Positions 18,690 to 26,714 of a DNA stretch of 49,782 nucleotides are shown here, in pieces. The position numbers and the translations under genes were made by a program. Each line of letters starts with the position of its first letter. The first letter of the stretch is position 1. The DNA is from an uncultured Oscillospiraceae bacterium (GTDB lineage: Bacteria; Bacillota_A; Clostridia; Oscillospirales; Acutalibacteraceae). The stretch covers positions 1-49,782 of the forward strand of contig CAJUNS010000019.1 of NCBI GenBank assembly GCA_910587995.1, written 5' to 3'. The notes under the pieces are model-generated. The model made no database searches. It had not been told where the DNA came from and saw nothing but the letters and a program-made list of their open reading frames with translations.

Positions 18690-19958
18690 TCACGCCAGGG
18701 TTCCCATTAATTCTTCGGCGGCTAAGAGGACGCCCAGCTGGCCGCTGGGATAGTTTACGCCGCCCTGCATCCACACGGCATAGGGCTCCCGCAGGGGTCC
18801 GTCAGCGGAAAGCTCAATGGATGAGCCCAGGGTAAAGGTCCCCGCCGCCATAATCACCTGGCTGTCATAGCCCGGCATGGGGCTGGGCTCCGGAACCACG
18901 AAAGCGTCCACCGGCGAGGCCTTTTGAATCCCCCGGCAAAAGGCAATCAGCGCCTCCCGAGTCCGCAGCTCAATGGCCTGGATGATGTCCGTCCGGACCT
19001 CATCCGGCCGGGGCGTAACCGCGAAGCCCAGCCGCTGGAACAGCGCGGAGGCAAACACCGCTGTTTTCAGCGCCTCCCCTGTCACGTAAGGCGCGTGGAA
19101 AGCCCCCAGGTACAGCTCCCGGTTGTGGCCCAGGGTGCAGCCCAGCTCCCGGCCTGTGCCCGGGGTGGTCAGGCGGTAGGCGCACAGCTCTACCAGGTCG
19201 TGCCGCCCGGCGATGTACCCCCCTGTAGGGGCGATGCCGCCGCCCGGGTTTTTGATCAGCGAACCCGCCATCAGGTCGGCCCCATGGGCAGTGGGCTCCT
19301 CCCGCTCCACAAACTCGCCGTAGCAGTTGTCCACCATAACAATGCAGTGGGGCGCTTTCTTCTTGGCAAAGCGGGCCAGCTTCTCAATCTCCGCCACAGA
19401 GAGGGAGGGCCGCAGGCTGTAGCCCCGGGAGCGCTGGATGTACACCATTTTGCAGTCCTTGCCGATCTCCCGGTCCAGCTCCTCATAGTTGGGCGTGCCG
19501 TCGGGCAGCAGGTCCACCTGCTCGTACACCACGCCAAAATCCTTTAGGGAGCCGGGCTCTTCCCGGCCAGGCAGGCCGAAGACCCCTTGAATGGTGTCGT
19601 AAGGGGCGCCGGTGGCGCACAGCACTGTGTCGCCGGGGCGCAGCACGCCAAACAGCGCCACGGTCAGGGCGTGCGTGCCGCTGACGAAATTGTACCGCAC
19701 CAGGGCGTCCTCGGCCCCAAAGGCGGCGGCGTATACTTCATCCAGGGCGTCCCGGCCCCGGTCGCCGTAGCCATAGCCCGTGCTGGCGGCAAAATAGCTC
19801 TCGCTGACCCGGGCCTTTTGGAAGGCATGGAGCATTTTCTGCTGATTCCAGCGCTGGTTGGCCTCAATGCGGGCAAACTGCTCCGCCGCCTGGGCCTGCG
19901 CCTCCTGGGCCAGCTGGGCCAGGTTCTCGCTGATGGTAAAACTGGGATAAATCTCCAT
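18690..19958 (-). CDS. Methionine gamma-lyase / aluminium resistance family PLP enzyme
   Basis: A 422-residue fold-type I PLP enzyme of the Met_gamma_lyase (PF06838, YnbB) group. Visible signatures are STGYGYGDRGRDALDEVYAAAFGAEDALVR near the N-terminus, SGTHALTVALFGVLRPGD, MVDNCYGEF, and the PLP-lysine loop MAGSLIKNPGGGIAPTGGYIAG. The start at 19958 is preferred to the ATG nine bases upstream, which abuts the AAAGGA RBS. Family members are annotated as C-S lyases, but the physiological substrate is not settled. The 322 bp upstream to the AlkZ-like gene hold no gene, only a CAGAGGG/CCTCTG hairpin (about 20203-20247). Confidence 0.92.
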   Translation of the reverse strand: MEIYPSFTISENLAQLAQEAQAQAAEQFARIEANQRWNQQKMLHAFQKARVSESYFAASTGYGYGDRGRDALDEVYAAAFGAEDALVRYNFVSGTHALTVALFGVLRPGDTVLCATGAPYDTIQGVFGLPGREEPGSLKDFGVVYEQVDLLPDGTPNYEELDREIGKDCKMVYIQRSRGYSLRPSLSVAEIEKLARFAKKKAPHCIVMVDNCYGEFVEREEPTAHGADLMAGSLIKNPGGGIAPTGGYIAGRHDLVELCAYRLTTPGTGRELGCTLGHNRELYLGAFHAPYVTGEALKTAVFASALFQRLGFAVTPRPDEVRTDIIQAIELRTREALIAFCRGIQKASPVDAFVVPEPSPMPGYDSQVIMAAGTFTLGSSIELSADGPLREPYAVWMQGGVNYPSGQLGVLLAAEELMGTLA

Positions 19959-20202
19959 GGGTAACATCCTTTCTTTTTTCTAAGATTCACATAGGGTTAG
20001 GGATTGTTTGAACATAGAAGGAATGACGAATTTTTGGTCAGAAGTGGTCAGATTCCAGGGGAAAAACCGCAAGTCAACCTGTCAAGGATTTTTGACGCAG
20101 AAGATGACCGCTTATGGGCAAAAAAGACAGCGTTTTCGATTTTTCAAAACAAGCCCTAAAAAGCGCCAGCTTGGCCAGCGCCAAATTGTGGCTGAAGAAG
20201 CG

Positions 20203-20247
20203 GAGCAAACACAGAGGGGCTTTCTCCTTTCGAAAGTCCCTCTGTTG
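20203..20247 (-). terminator. Hairpin downstream of the AlkZ-like gene
   Basis: Read leftwards, CAGAGGGACTTTC and GAAAGCCCCTCTG pair across a short loop, about 35 bp after the AlkZ-like stop. The following T content is weak, so it may be a weak terminator or processing stem. The rest of 19968-20280 shows nothing convincing. Confidence 0.4.
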
Positions 20248-20280
20248 GTTGGAAGCGGCCTTGCCCATGCCGGTCCGCCA

Positions 20281-21330
20281 CTATCGTTCCTCCCCCATAA
20301 ACCGCTGGGGGCCCTGGCCAAAGTTGACCAGCCGTACTGCCTCCAAAATCTCTTCCCGGCGGCTTTCCGGGTCCGGCAGGTCCAAAACCACATCGTTCAA
20401 GTCATAGGGGCCGTTGCGGAAATGGCCCGCCACCACCCCGCGAAATTCTCCGTCCACCAGCAAAAATTGCAGAGCCTGGCAGTCATAGGGGCGCCCGGCC
20501 GTTAAGGCCTCCGCCCACTTTTTCAGCTCCGGCTCCGCCGCCTTAAACAGGGGGTCGTTTCGGTGGATGGCATAGACGCTTCGGGGCGGCTGGCCCCCAG
20601 GCGCTTCCAGGGCCCCCCGGTCCTGGGGGAGAACCCAGCCATCTTCCCAGGGGACCAGCGTTCCCTCCGCCTCCAGCTGGGCCAGGGCGGCTTTTAGGTC
20701 CTTGTCCGGCAGGCGGTAAAAAGCCTTTGCCATCCTCTGGCTGAACCAGACGAACCGGTAGGCAAACCGGGGCAGCACGGTCTTTAGGGCCTCCAGGCGG
20801 CTGAGGCGTTCCAGGTCCAGGCCGGGGAACATCTCCTCAAAGGGGCACCAGCCCCGGTCCCACTCCCCGTCGTACTGGTCCTCATAGATGAGGAAAGCCT
20901 CCTGCAGCCGGTGCAGAACCGGGGTGATTGCCTTAACCAGCATGCCGGTTTCCTCTTTCATCTGCTGGATGCTCAAGGGGCCGCTGCGCTCAATCAGCTC
21001 CAAAAGCTGGAACTGCCGCTCATTGGGAGAGGCCAGGGGCTTGCGGTACAGGGCGGCGTAAAGGGCCATATCCTCCGGGACGATCCAGCCCAGATTTCCC
21101 CCGGCGAAGCGGCCCTTTACCAGCCCGCGTTCCAGCTGCCGGGCCCGGTTGAACGCCAGGTCGTCAAAATCCGCCCGAAAACTCAAGGTGGGCGGCTGGC
21201 CAAAGCCGTTCCAATAAACGTTCACCCCGGGCTGCAGGTCCCGGTAAAGTGACAGATACTCTTCCTCGCTGGCAGGGTTTCCCAGATGCTGGCGCTCCAT
21301 GCGCAGAGCCGCCAGCCTTGTCCGGTCCAT
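20281..21330 (-). CDS. AlkZ/YcaQ-like winged-helix protein (putative DNA glycosylase relative)
   Basis: A 349-residue soluble protein. The N-terminus (TRLAALRMERQHLG), a clear winged-helix stretch in the middle (QLLELIERSGPLSIQQMKEETGM...VLHRLQEAFLIYED) and the C-terminal AGHFRNGPYDLNDVVLDLPD region resemble AlkZ-related proteins (HTH_42 superfamily), some of which excise alkylated or crosslinked bases. I could not locate the catalytic QxQ/QxD motif with confidence, so activity is uncertain. It begins directly at the korC stop and is the last gene of the oxidoreductase operon, an odd partner for a metabolic enzyme. Confidence 0.55.
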   Translation of the reverse strand: MDRTRLAALRMERQHLGNPASEEEYLSLYRDLQPGVNVYWNGFGQPPTLSFRADFDDLAFNRARQLERGLVKGRFAGGNLGWIVPEDMALYAALYRKPLASPNERQFQLLELIERSGPLSIQQMKEETGMLVKAITPVLHRLQEAFLIYEDQYDGEWDRGWCPFEEMFPGLDLERLSRLEALKTVLPRFAYRFVWFSQRMAKAFYRLPDKDLKAALAQLEAEGTLVPWEDGWVLPQDRGALEAPGGQPPRSVYAIHRNDPLFKAAEPELKKWAEALTAGRPYDCQALQFLLVDGEFRGVVAGHFRNGPYDLNDVVLDLPDPESRREEILEAVRLVNFGQGPQRFMGEER

Positions 21331-21888
21331 TTAGGACGCCCGGCCCAGGGCCAGGGCTTGACGGTTTAAGTCCAGCATATTGGCCTTGCGGGCGGGCACG
21401 CATTTTTCCAGGGCCTGGTCCAGAACGTCCTCCCCGCAGAAGGCGCAGGGATGCTCCCCATTGGCGCAGACCGCCTGGAACAGCTTGCCGGTCAGGATCA
21501 TATTGGAAAGGCCCGCCAGGCCCTTTTCCTCCGCCAAAGAGGAGGAGGGCACATAGTAGACCGTTAGGTCTTCCCGCTCCACCTTCTTGCCAATCAGGGA
21601 GCTGTCCAGAATCACCGTGCCGCCGGGTTCAACCGTATCAATAAACTTATCCAGAGAGGGCAGGTTCATGGCCACCAGCACATTGGGGGCCGTAACCAGC
21701 GGGGAGCCAATGGGGCGGTCGGAGACGCACACGCTGCAATTGGCGGTGCCCCCCCGCATTTCCGGTCCGTACGAGGGCAGCCAGGAAATCTCCTTCCCGG
21801 CGATGAGCCCCGCATAGGCGGCCACCTTGCCCGCAAAGAGCACGCCCTGGCCGCCGAAGCCCGCGAAGATCATATTCAAATCCTTCAC
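21331..21888 (-). CDS. korC: 2-oxoacid:ferredoxin oxidoreductase, gamma subunit
   Basis: A 185-residue protein. MIFAGFGGQGVLFAGKVAAYAG is the hallmark of POR/KOR gamma subunits, followed by WLPSYGPEMRGGTANCSV and the CoA-proximal region. It forms a complex with the alpha, beta and ferredoxin-like subunits encoded upstream, which oxidatively decarboxylates a 2-oxoacid to the acyl-CoA and reduces ferredoxin. The ATG overlaps the korB stop by four bases (ATGA). Confidence 0.93.
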   Translation of the reverse strand: MKDLNMIFAGFGGQGVLFAGKVAAYAGLIAGKEISWLPSYGPEMRGGTANCSVCVSDRPIGSPLVTAPNVLVAMNLPSLDKFIDTVEPGGTVILDSSLIGKKVEREDLTVYYVPSSSLAEEKGLAGLSNMILTGKLFQAVCANGEHPCAFCGEDVLDQALEKCVPARKANMLDLNRQALALGRAS

Positions 21889-22652
21889 TGTGCCGCGCCC
21901 CCCTTCTTAACGCCCTCCGCCAGATCCTTATATACCCCCAAGGGGTAGTAGGGCATCATGTTGTCTTCCAGCCATTGCAGCGACTCCACCGGAGAGAGGC
22001 CCCAGTTGGTGGGGCAGGTGGAGAGCACCTCCACAATGGAATAGCCTTTGCCATCCAGTTGGTTTTGGAAGGCTTTTTTAATGGCTTTCCGGGCGGCGTT
22101 GACGTTTTTCACGTTGTTCACCGCCACCCGCTGGGCAAAGGCCACGCCATCCAGGGTGGAAAGCATCTCGCAGACCTTTACCGGGTATCCGGCGCTGTCC
22201 GTGTCCCGGCCGTAGGGGGTGGTTTGGGTCACCTGGCCGGGCAGGGAGGTGGGGGCCATCTGGCCGCCGGTCATGCCGTAAATGGCGTTGTTGATGAAGA
22301 TGACGGTAATGTTTTCGCCTCTAGTAGCGGCGTGGACCGTCTCGGCGGTGCCGATTGCCGCCAGATCTCCATCCCCCTGGTATGTAAAAATAATATTCTC
22401 CGGCTTGGCCCGCTTGAGGCCAGTGGCCACGGCCTGGGCCCGGCCGTGAGGGGCCTGGACCATGTCGCAGGCAAAATAGTCGTAGCACATAACAGAGCAG
22501 CCCACCGAGGCCACGCCCACCGCGCGGCCCTCCACGCCCAGCTCGTCAATGGCCTGGGCCACCAGCCGGTGGACAATGCCGTGGGTGCAGCCGGGGCAGT
22601 AGTGCAGCGGCGCGTCTGTAAGGGCTTGGGGCTTTTGAAATACGATTGGCAT
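21885..22652 (-). CDS. korB: 2-oxoacid:ferredoxin oxidoreductase, beta (TPP-binding) subunit
   Basis: A 255-residue protein. HYCPGCTHG at 17-25 and the TPP/Mg motif GDGDLAAIG (93-101) with the downstream NNAIYGMTGGQMAPT are diagnostic of KorB/VorA-type subunits. RBS AGAAAGGAAG. In related operons this gene directly follows the alpha gene; here a PHP-domain gene and a 144-bp gap intervene. The substrate (2-oxoglutarate versus branched-chain 2-oxoacids) cannot be decided from sequence alone. Confidence 0.93.
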   Translation of the reverse strand: MPIVFQKPQALTDAPLHYCPGCTHGIVHRLVAQAIDELGVEGRAVGVASVGCSVMCYDYFACDMVQAPHGRAQAVATGLKRAKPENIIFTYQGDGDLAAIGTAETVHAATRGENITVIFINNAIYGMTGGQMAPTSLPGQVTQTTPYGRDTDSAGYPVKVCEMLSTLDGVAFAQRVAVNNVKNVNAARKAIKKAFQNQLDGKGYSIVEVLSTCPTNWGLSPVESLQWLEDNMMPYYPLGVYKDLAEGVKKGGAAQ

Positions 22653-22796
22653 ATTGGAGCACTTCCTTTCTCTGTGCGAAAATCTGGAAACCGGAGGGAG
22701 TCCCGGCTGTTCCCGGGGCTTTCTCCACTTCCGGATGATATCAATTCAGCCGGTTATGGCTTTGGGCAGGCCGGTGAGAAGGTCCGGCATGAGGGG

Positions 22797-23657
22797 CTAT
22801 CCTAGGCAGCGGTCAAGCAGCTCTCTGACCATGTGGGAGAAAATCATCTGTCCGCCCACCACCTGCTTCTGCTTGTTGAAGAAGCTTCCATGGTAGTCTG
22901 TGCCCCCGGAGCAGAACAGGCCTCTCTCCCGGCACAGAGACACAAGCTCTCTTTGCAGGCCAAAGCCGTGAAGAGGGTGAAAGCATTCTATCCCCTCAAT
23001 TCCTGCCGCCAGCAGGCCATTCAGAGTCTGCCAGAACGCGCCGTGCTCCGCTTCATAGGGGTTGTAGGGAATCTGTTCCGCCGGATGAGCTAGGACTGGA
23101 ACGCCGGAGGCATCTTTCACCATATGGACCGCCTCCGTCAGGCTGACAAATTTAATTTTGTTGGAGTCAACGGCATATTGCTTATAGTATTTCGTCCCTT
23201 CCAGCAGACTGCCGGTGAGGCCCGTGTCCAGAAGATAGTTCAGGAGCTTCCAGCCGCCCCGGCCCTGGGGGATGGCATAGCTGTGGTAGTCTCTCTCCGA
23301 GACCCCCAAGCCGTCCCGTTCCATACACCGCAGCAGAGAGAGATTGGATTCCTCCTGCACCCGGGTATTGTAGGCGCAGGCCTCCCCCAGCGCCTGGTTG
23401 TGCACGTCAACGCCGTAGGCCAGCAGATGATACTGACGGTTCTCATGAATCACATCCAGCTCCACGCCGGGAATCAGGCGGACACCCGTCTCATCTGCCT
23501 GACGCAATCCATCCTCTGAATAGGCGCGGACCGTATTGTGGTCGGTAACGGACAGGAATGCCACGTGATTTTCTCTTGCATGGGCTAGAACCTCATCTGC
23601 CCGGTCGCTTCCGTCAGAAAAATGGGTATGTATATGCAAGTCCGCGAACTGTGTCAT
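22797..23657 (-). CDS. PHP-domain phosphoesterase
   Basis: A 286-residue protein. The N-terminal metal ligands HIHTHFSDGSD, the FLSVTDHNTV block, the PGVELDV motif, VLAHPAEQIPY and the closing SGGTDYHG form a complete PHP active site, like RNase AM/YciV-type 3',5'-nucleotide phosphatases and nanoRNases. RBS GAGGGAG lies before the ATG. It begins 24 bp after the oxidoreductase alpha gene ends, and is followed by a 144-bp gap before the beta gene. Its local base composition seems slightly less GC-rich than its neighbours, consistent with an inserted gene. Confidence 0.88.
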   Translation of the reverse strand: MTQFADLHIHTHFSDGSDRADEVLAHARENHVAFLSVTDHNTVRAYSEDGLRQADETGVRLIPGVELDVIHENRQYHLLAYGVDVHNQALGEACAYNTRVQEESNLSLLRCMERDGLGVSERDYHSYAIPQGRGGWKLLNYLLDTGLTGSLLEGTKYYKQYAVDSNKIKFVSLTEAVHMVKDASGVPVLAHPAEQIPYNPYEAEHGAFWQTLNGLLAAGIEGIECFHPLHGFGLQRELVSLCRERGLFCSGGTDYHGSFFNKQKQVVGGQMIFSHMVRELLDRCLG

Positions 23658-23681
23658 AGCGTTCTCCCTCAGTGAGTGTTT

Positions 23682-24728
23682 TTATACCAGCCGCTCAATT
23701 TCTTCCAGCACTCCAGCGGGGGTGGGAATCATGCCGCCGGTGCGGCCGTAGAAATGCACGGGCGCCTTGCAGTCAATGGCCAGCTTCACATCGTCCACCA
23801 TCTGGCCCATGCTCATCTCCACCGAAAGGAATGCCTTGGCGGTTTTGGCGGCCTCCTGCAGGCAGTCCGCCGGGAAAGGCCACAGGGTGATGGGCCGGAT
23901 GAGCCCCACCTTGCGTCCCCGCTCCCGGGCCTGGTTCACCGCGCTTCTGGCTACCCGGGCCGAGGCCCCATAGGCCACCAGAATCAGCTCCGCGTCTTCG
24001 CAAAGGTAGGTTTCCGCCCTCTGCTCCTGCCGCTTCACCTGGTCATACCGGAAATACCGGGCCGCCACCAGCTCTTCCAGTTTGTCGGGGGTCAGGTACA
24101 GGGAGTTGATCACATTGTGGGGGCGCTTTCCGCCGTGGCCCGCCGCTGCCCAGGGCTTTTCCACCAGCTGGGCACGGCCTTCCTCCGGCAGGGCCACTGG
24201 CTCCATCATCTGGCCCAGCATACCGTCGGCCAGAATCATGGCGGGCATCCGCCAGCGGTCCGCGGCATCAAAGGCGTCGCTGACCAAGTCCACCATTTCC
24301 TGAACAGTGGAGGGCGCGAACACCAGAATCTGGAAGTCCCCGTGGCCCGTGGCTTTGGTGGCCTGCCAGTAGTCCGCCTGAGAGGGCTGAATGCCGCCCA
24401 GTCCGGGCCCGCCCCGCTGCACGTTGATGATTAAGGCGGGCAGGTCGGAACCGGCCATGTAAGAGATGCCCTCGGATTTTAAGCTGATGCCCGGGGATGA
24501 GGAGGAGGTCATGGCCCGGACCCCGGCGGAGGCGGCCCCCAGGACCATGTTGATCGCGGAGATTTCCGACTCGGCCTGCAAGTAGGTGCCGCCCACTTTG
24601 GGCATGCGTTTGGACATATAAGCGGCCAGCTCGGTTTGGGGCGTGATGGGGTAGCCGAAAAAGTGGCGGCATCCGGCGCGGATGGCTGCCTCGGCCAGGG
24701 CTTCGTTGCCCTTCATCAGTACTTTCAT
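23682..24728 (-). CDS. vorB: 2-oxoacid:ferredoxin oxidoreductase, alpha subunit (VorB/KorA type)
   Basis: A 348-residue protein. MKVLMKGNEALAEAAIRAGC and FFGYPITPQTELAAYM are the VorB/KorA signature, followed by ESEISAINMVLGAASAGVRAMTSSSSPGISL and the C-terminal LIRPITLWPFP and MGQMVDDVKLA blocks. The N-terminal wording is closest to proteins annotated 3-methyl-2-oxobutanoate (2-oxoisovalerate) dehydrogenase VorB, but such assignments are weak. It follows the ferredoxin gene by 23 bp. RBS AAAGGAAG. Confidence 0.92.
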   Translation of the reverse strand: MKVLMKGNEALAEAAIRAGCRHFFGYPITPQTELAAYMSKRMPKVGGTYLQAESEISAINMVLGAASAGVRAMTSSSSPGISLKSEGISYMAGSDLPALIINVQRGGPGLGGIQPSQADYWQATKATGHGDFQILVFAPSTVQEMVDLVSDAFDAADRWRMPAMILADGMLGQMMEPVALPEEGRAQLVEKPWAAAGHGGKRPHNVINSLYLTPDKLEELVAARYFRYDQVKRQEQRAETYLCEDAELILVAYGASARVARSAVNQARERGRKVGLIRPITLWPFPADCLQEAAKTAKAFLSVEMSMGQMVDDVKLAIDCKAPVHFYGRTGGMIPTPAGVLEEIERLV

Positions 24729-24751
24729 GAATCCATATCTTCCTTTCGGGG

Positions 24752-24958
24752 TTATTTTTCCACGGTAATGGCAGTGTCCGGGCACATGGCGGCGCAGGCG
24801 GCGCAGGCGACGCATTGGTCTGGCTGGACCAGGCGGGCGGGATGGTAGCCTTTGGCGTTGAGCCGGCCGGAGTCCAGAGAGAGGATGTGCCGGGGACAGG
24901 CATGGGCGCAGAGCCCGCAGCCCTTGCAGACCGCCTCATCGATGTGAATGGTTGGCAT
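24752..24958 (-). CDS. korD: 2-oxoacid:ferredoxin oxidoreductase, 2[4Fe-4S] ferredoxin subunit
   Basis: A 68-residue protein with two complete cluster motifs, CKGCGLCAHACP and CVACAACAAMCP, each CxxCxxCxxxCP, in the order expected for PorD/KorD delta subunits. It passes electrons from the TPP site to soluble ferredoxin. RBS AAGGAGG. An AT-rich 72-bp leader (24959-25030) separates it from the ATPase gene; no clear -35 was found, so it may be transcribed with that gene. Confidence 0.95.
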   Translation of the reverse strand: MPTIHIDEAVCKGCGLCAHACPRHILSLDSGRLNAKGYHPARLVQPDQCVACAACAAMCPDTAITVEK

Positions 24959-25030
24959 GGTGCAGACCTCCTTGTTATAATGTAATATATAAATGTTCTT
25001 TTTGCTTATCTTTTAGCACAGAGCGGCGTC

Positions 25031-25696
25031 TCACTCCTCTTCCCAGGCAAAGCGCACATACCGCCGGACCCTTCGGAAGCCCTGGGGCAGCGGGCTCTTG
25101 GCGGCAAAATCCGGGACCGTGCTGTACAGCAGGGGCAGGCCCAGCCGTTCCGCCGTGCGCCGCCCGAACTCCTCCGCGGCCTCCACATGGGCCCAAGTGG
25201 TTTCCACCCCCAAGTGGGAGTTGTTCACCACCCCGGCGGCCCGCAGGCGGCTGGCGGCCTCCACCTCTTTCAGCAGGCTGGCGGCCTCTTCAGGGGTCTG
25301 GGTCAAGGCCCGGAAGCGGTTGACCACATAGAGCATCTGGCAGCCGGCCTCTTCCAGCTGGCGGGAAAGCCCGCCTAAAGCGGTGGCTCCCGCGTCATCG
25401 CCCCCCGCGTCCACAAAGACCCGGCCGGTCTGGGGAGAAAAAATAGAATAGATCTCCGGCGGCAGCGTGGGCGTGTCCAAAGTGGTGCCCGCAAACACGG
25501 GCGCAATCAGCCGCACGCCGTTTTGTTCCAGCAGGCCCCGGTACTCGCAGGAGCGAAAATAGGGATTAACCACGTCCAAGTCCACCAAAGCAACCGGACC
25601 CCCGGCCGCGGCGGCTTCCAGGGCCAGGTTTAGGGCAAGATTGGTTTTGCCGCAGCCATAATGGCCGCAGAGAATGGTGACGCGGGGGCTTTCCAT
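25031..25696 (-). CDS. ParA/CobB-like P-loop ATPase of unknown function
   Basis: A 221-residue protein. The N-terminal GHYGCGKTNLALNLAL P-loop, VALVDLDVVNPYFRS and VFVDAGGDDAG motifs belong to the CobQ/CobB/MinD/ParA superfamily. It has no DNA-binding or membrane-targeting segment. Homologues often sit beside ferredoxin oxidoreductase genes, but a role there is an inference from position only. It has its own promoter at 25734-25762 and an AGGAGGGAAG ribosome binding site. Confidence 0.8.
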   Translation of the reverse strand: MESPRVTILCGHYGCGKTNLALNLALEAAAAGGPVALVDLDVVNPYFRSCEYRGLLEQNGVRLIAPVFAGTTLDTPTLPPEIYSIFSPQTGRVFVDAGGDDAGATALGGLSRQLEEAGCQMLYVVNRFRALTQTPEEAASLLKEVEAASRLRAAGVVNNSHLGVETTWAHVEAAEEFGRRTAERLGLPLLYSTVPDFAAKSPLPQGFRRVRRYVRFAWEEE

Positions 25697-25733
25697 GGAA
25701 CTTCCCTCCTGGAGTTAGTAGATGTATTTTTAT

Positions 25734-25762
25734 ATTTTAGCACAATATCCCGGCTAATTCAA
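25734..25762 (-). promoter_or_regulatory. Sigma-A promoter of the ATPase-oxidoreductase run
   Basis: Read leftwards: TTGAAT, 17 bp, TAAAAT, 38 bp upstream of the ATPase ATG. No terminator was seen between this gene and korD, so it may also drive the operon. Confidence 0.7.
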
Positions 25763-25768
25763 CAGGAA

Positions 25769-25930
25769 ATGGCAGTCAGGAAAAGTGAGCTCATCGCCAT
25801 GCTGCTAAAGCTCAAATGGTGGGACTTCCCGCCGGAGGAGCTGCTGCGGTTTTTGCCGGAGCTTTGCAGCGACGACATTCCCGCCGTGCGGGAGGCGGTC
25901 CGCCGGATGCTGGCAAGCCGGGAAGCCTAA
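25769..25930 (+). CDS. Mini-ORF resembling the C-terminal tail of CatB-type xenobiotic acetyltransferases
   Basis: A 53-residue frame. LKLKWWDFPPEELLRFLPELCSDDIPAVRE strongly recalls the C-terminal helix region of hexapeptide chloramphenicol/streptogramin acetyltransferases (typically L..LKWWDWP.EKI...L..L.S.DI..L). No left-handed-helix repeats occur upstream; the frame there runs into the divergent promoter. The RBS is poor (AACAGGAA). It could be a degraded remnant of a cat gene or an independent small protein built from that tail. Confidence 0.5.
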   Translation: MAVRKSELIAMLLKLKWWDFPPEELLRFLPELCSDDIPAVREAVRRMLASREA

Positions 25931-25986
25931 GGCGGCCCGCTTCTGCCGGCTGCTTGTAATTTTGCTTTCTCTTTACCCAAAGCGCC

Positions 25987-26034
25987 AAAAAACCGCCTGT
26001 GTTTGTTTTTTCGCAAACGCGGGCGGCTTTTTTT
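25987..26034. terminator. Bidirectional terminator
   Basis: AAAAAACCGCC.TGTGTTTG pairs with CAAACGCGGGCGGCTTTTTTT. It separates the mini-ORF from the convergent spoVAC. Confidence 0.85.
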
Positions 26035-26073
26035 GATGGACCCATCCGGTATTTTTGATTTATCAAACGAGGT

Positions 26074-26517
26074 CTAAATTTGAAAGAAAAAGATGACCAG
26101 CCCATACACCACGCTGGCCGTAACGCCGAACACCAGCACAGGCCCGGCCACGGTAAACAGTTTGGCCCCCAGGCCCGTAATAAATCCCTCGCTCTTAAAC
26201 TCCATGGCCGGGGACACCATGGAGTTGGCAAAGCCCGTGATGGGCACCAGCACTCCGGCTCCCGCGTGCTTGGCGATGTTGTCGTACCAGCCCAGGGCCG
26301 TTAGGGAGGCGGAGAGCAGAATCAGGCTGATGGAGACTGCCATGCGGGCCTGGGGCAGGTCCAGCCCCAAATTTTGGTAGCACTGGCACAGCACCTGCCC
26401 CAAAGTGCAAACCGCGCCTCCGCATAAAAAGGCCAGGCAGCAGTCTTTGACCACCGGCGAGGGGGGCGAGGCCTCCTTAACCTTCTGGGCGTATTCCTGG
26501 GGTGTTACCGTCCTCAT
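26074..26517 (-). CDS. spoVAC: Stage V sporulation protein AC
   Basis: A 147-residue integral membrane protein of the forespore inner membrane, part of the SpoVA channel for dipicolinic acid. FLCGGAVCTLGQVLCQCYQNLG, the GWYDNIAKHAGAGVLVPITGFANSMVSPAMEFKSEG block and a C-terminal membrane helix are typical. Two in-frame upstream starts exist (26523 and a GTG at 26547), but AAGGAAAGGA is best spaced for 26517. Unusually, spoVAD and spoVAE are not adjacent. Confidence 0.93.
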   Translation of the reverse strand: MRTVTPQEYAQKVKEASPPSPVVKDCCLAFLCGGAVCTLGQVLCQCYQNLGLDLPQARMAVSISLILLSASLTALGWYDNIAKHAGAGVLVPITGFANSMVSPAMEFKSEGFITGLGAKLFTVAGPVLVFGVTASVVYGLVIFFFQI

Positions 26518-26548
26518 AAACATCGTCCTTTCCTTGGTTTTCTCCACC

Positions 26549-26576
26549 TAGTTTTCCCGTTTTTTCCGGAATATTC
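26549..26576 (-). promoter_or_regulatory. Possible forespore-type promoter of spoVAC
   Basis: Read leftwards, GGGAAAACTA matches the sigma-F -10 pattern and overlaps an AAAACTA that is a partial sigma-G -10. GAATA lies 13 bp upstream, shorter than the usual 15-18. This is a weak prediction. Confidence 0.3.
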
Positions 26577-26714
26577 CCCTATTTGGCGGGCGCTGGCCGC
26601 TTTCTTAATAAATTTGTAAGAAAATCGTCACGCTCCGCTTAAACCCCATAGAGTATCCTTACAGGCAGGAACCCCGCGCCTCTCTGGCCGGGCAGAAAGG
26701 ACGGACCGATTTTT

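Noticed and set aside
17698..18753. A 351-codon + strand frame overlapping the mannosyltransferase
   Set aside because: It is Pro/Arg/Gly-rich, without RBS, and out of frame with a well-supported membrane protein.
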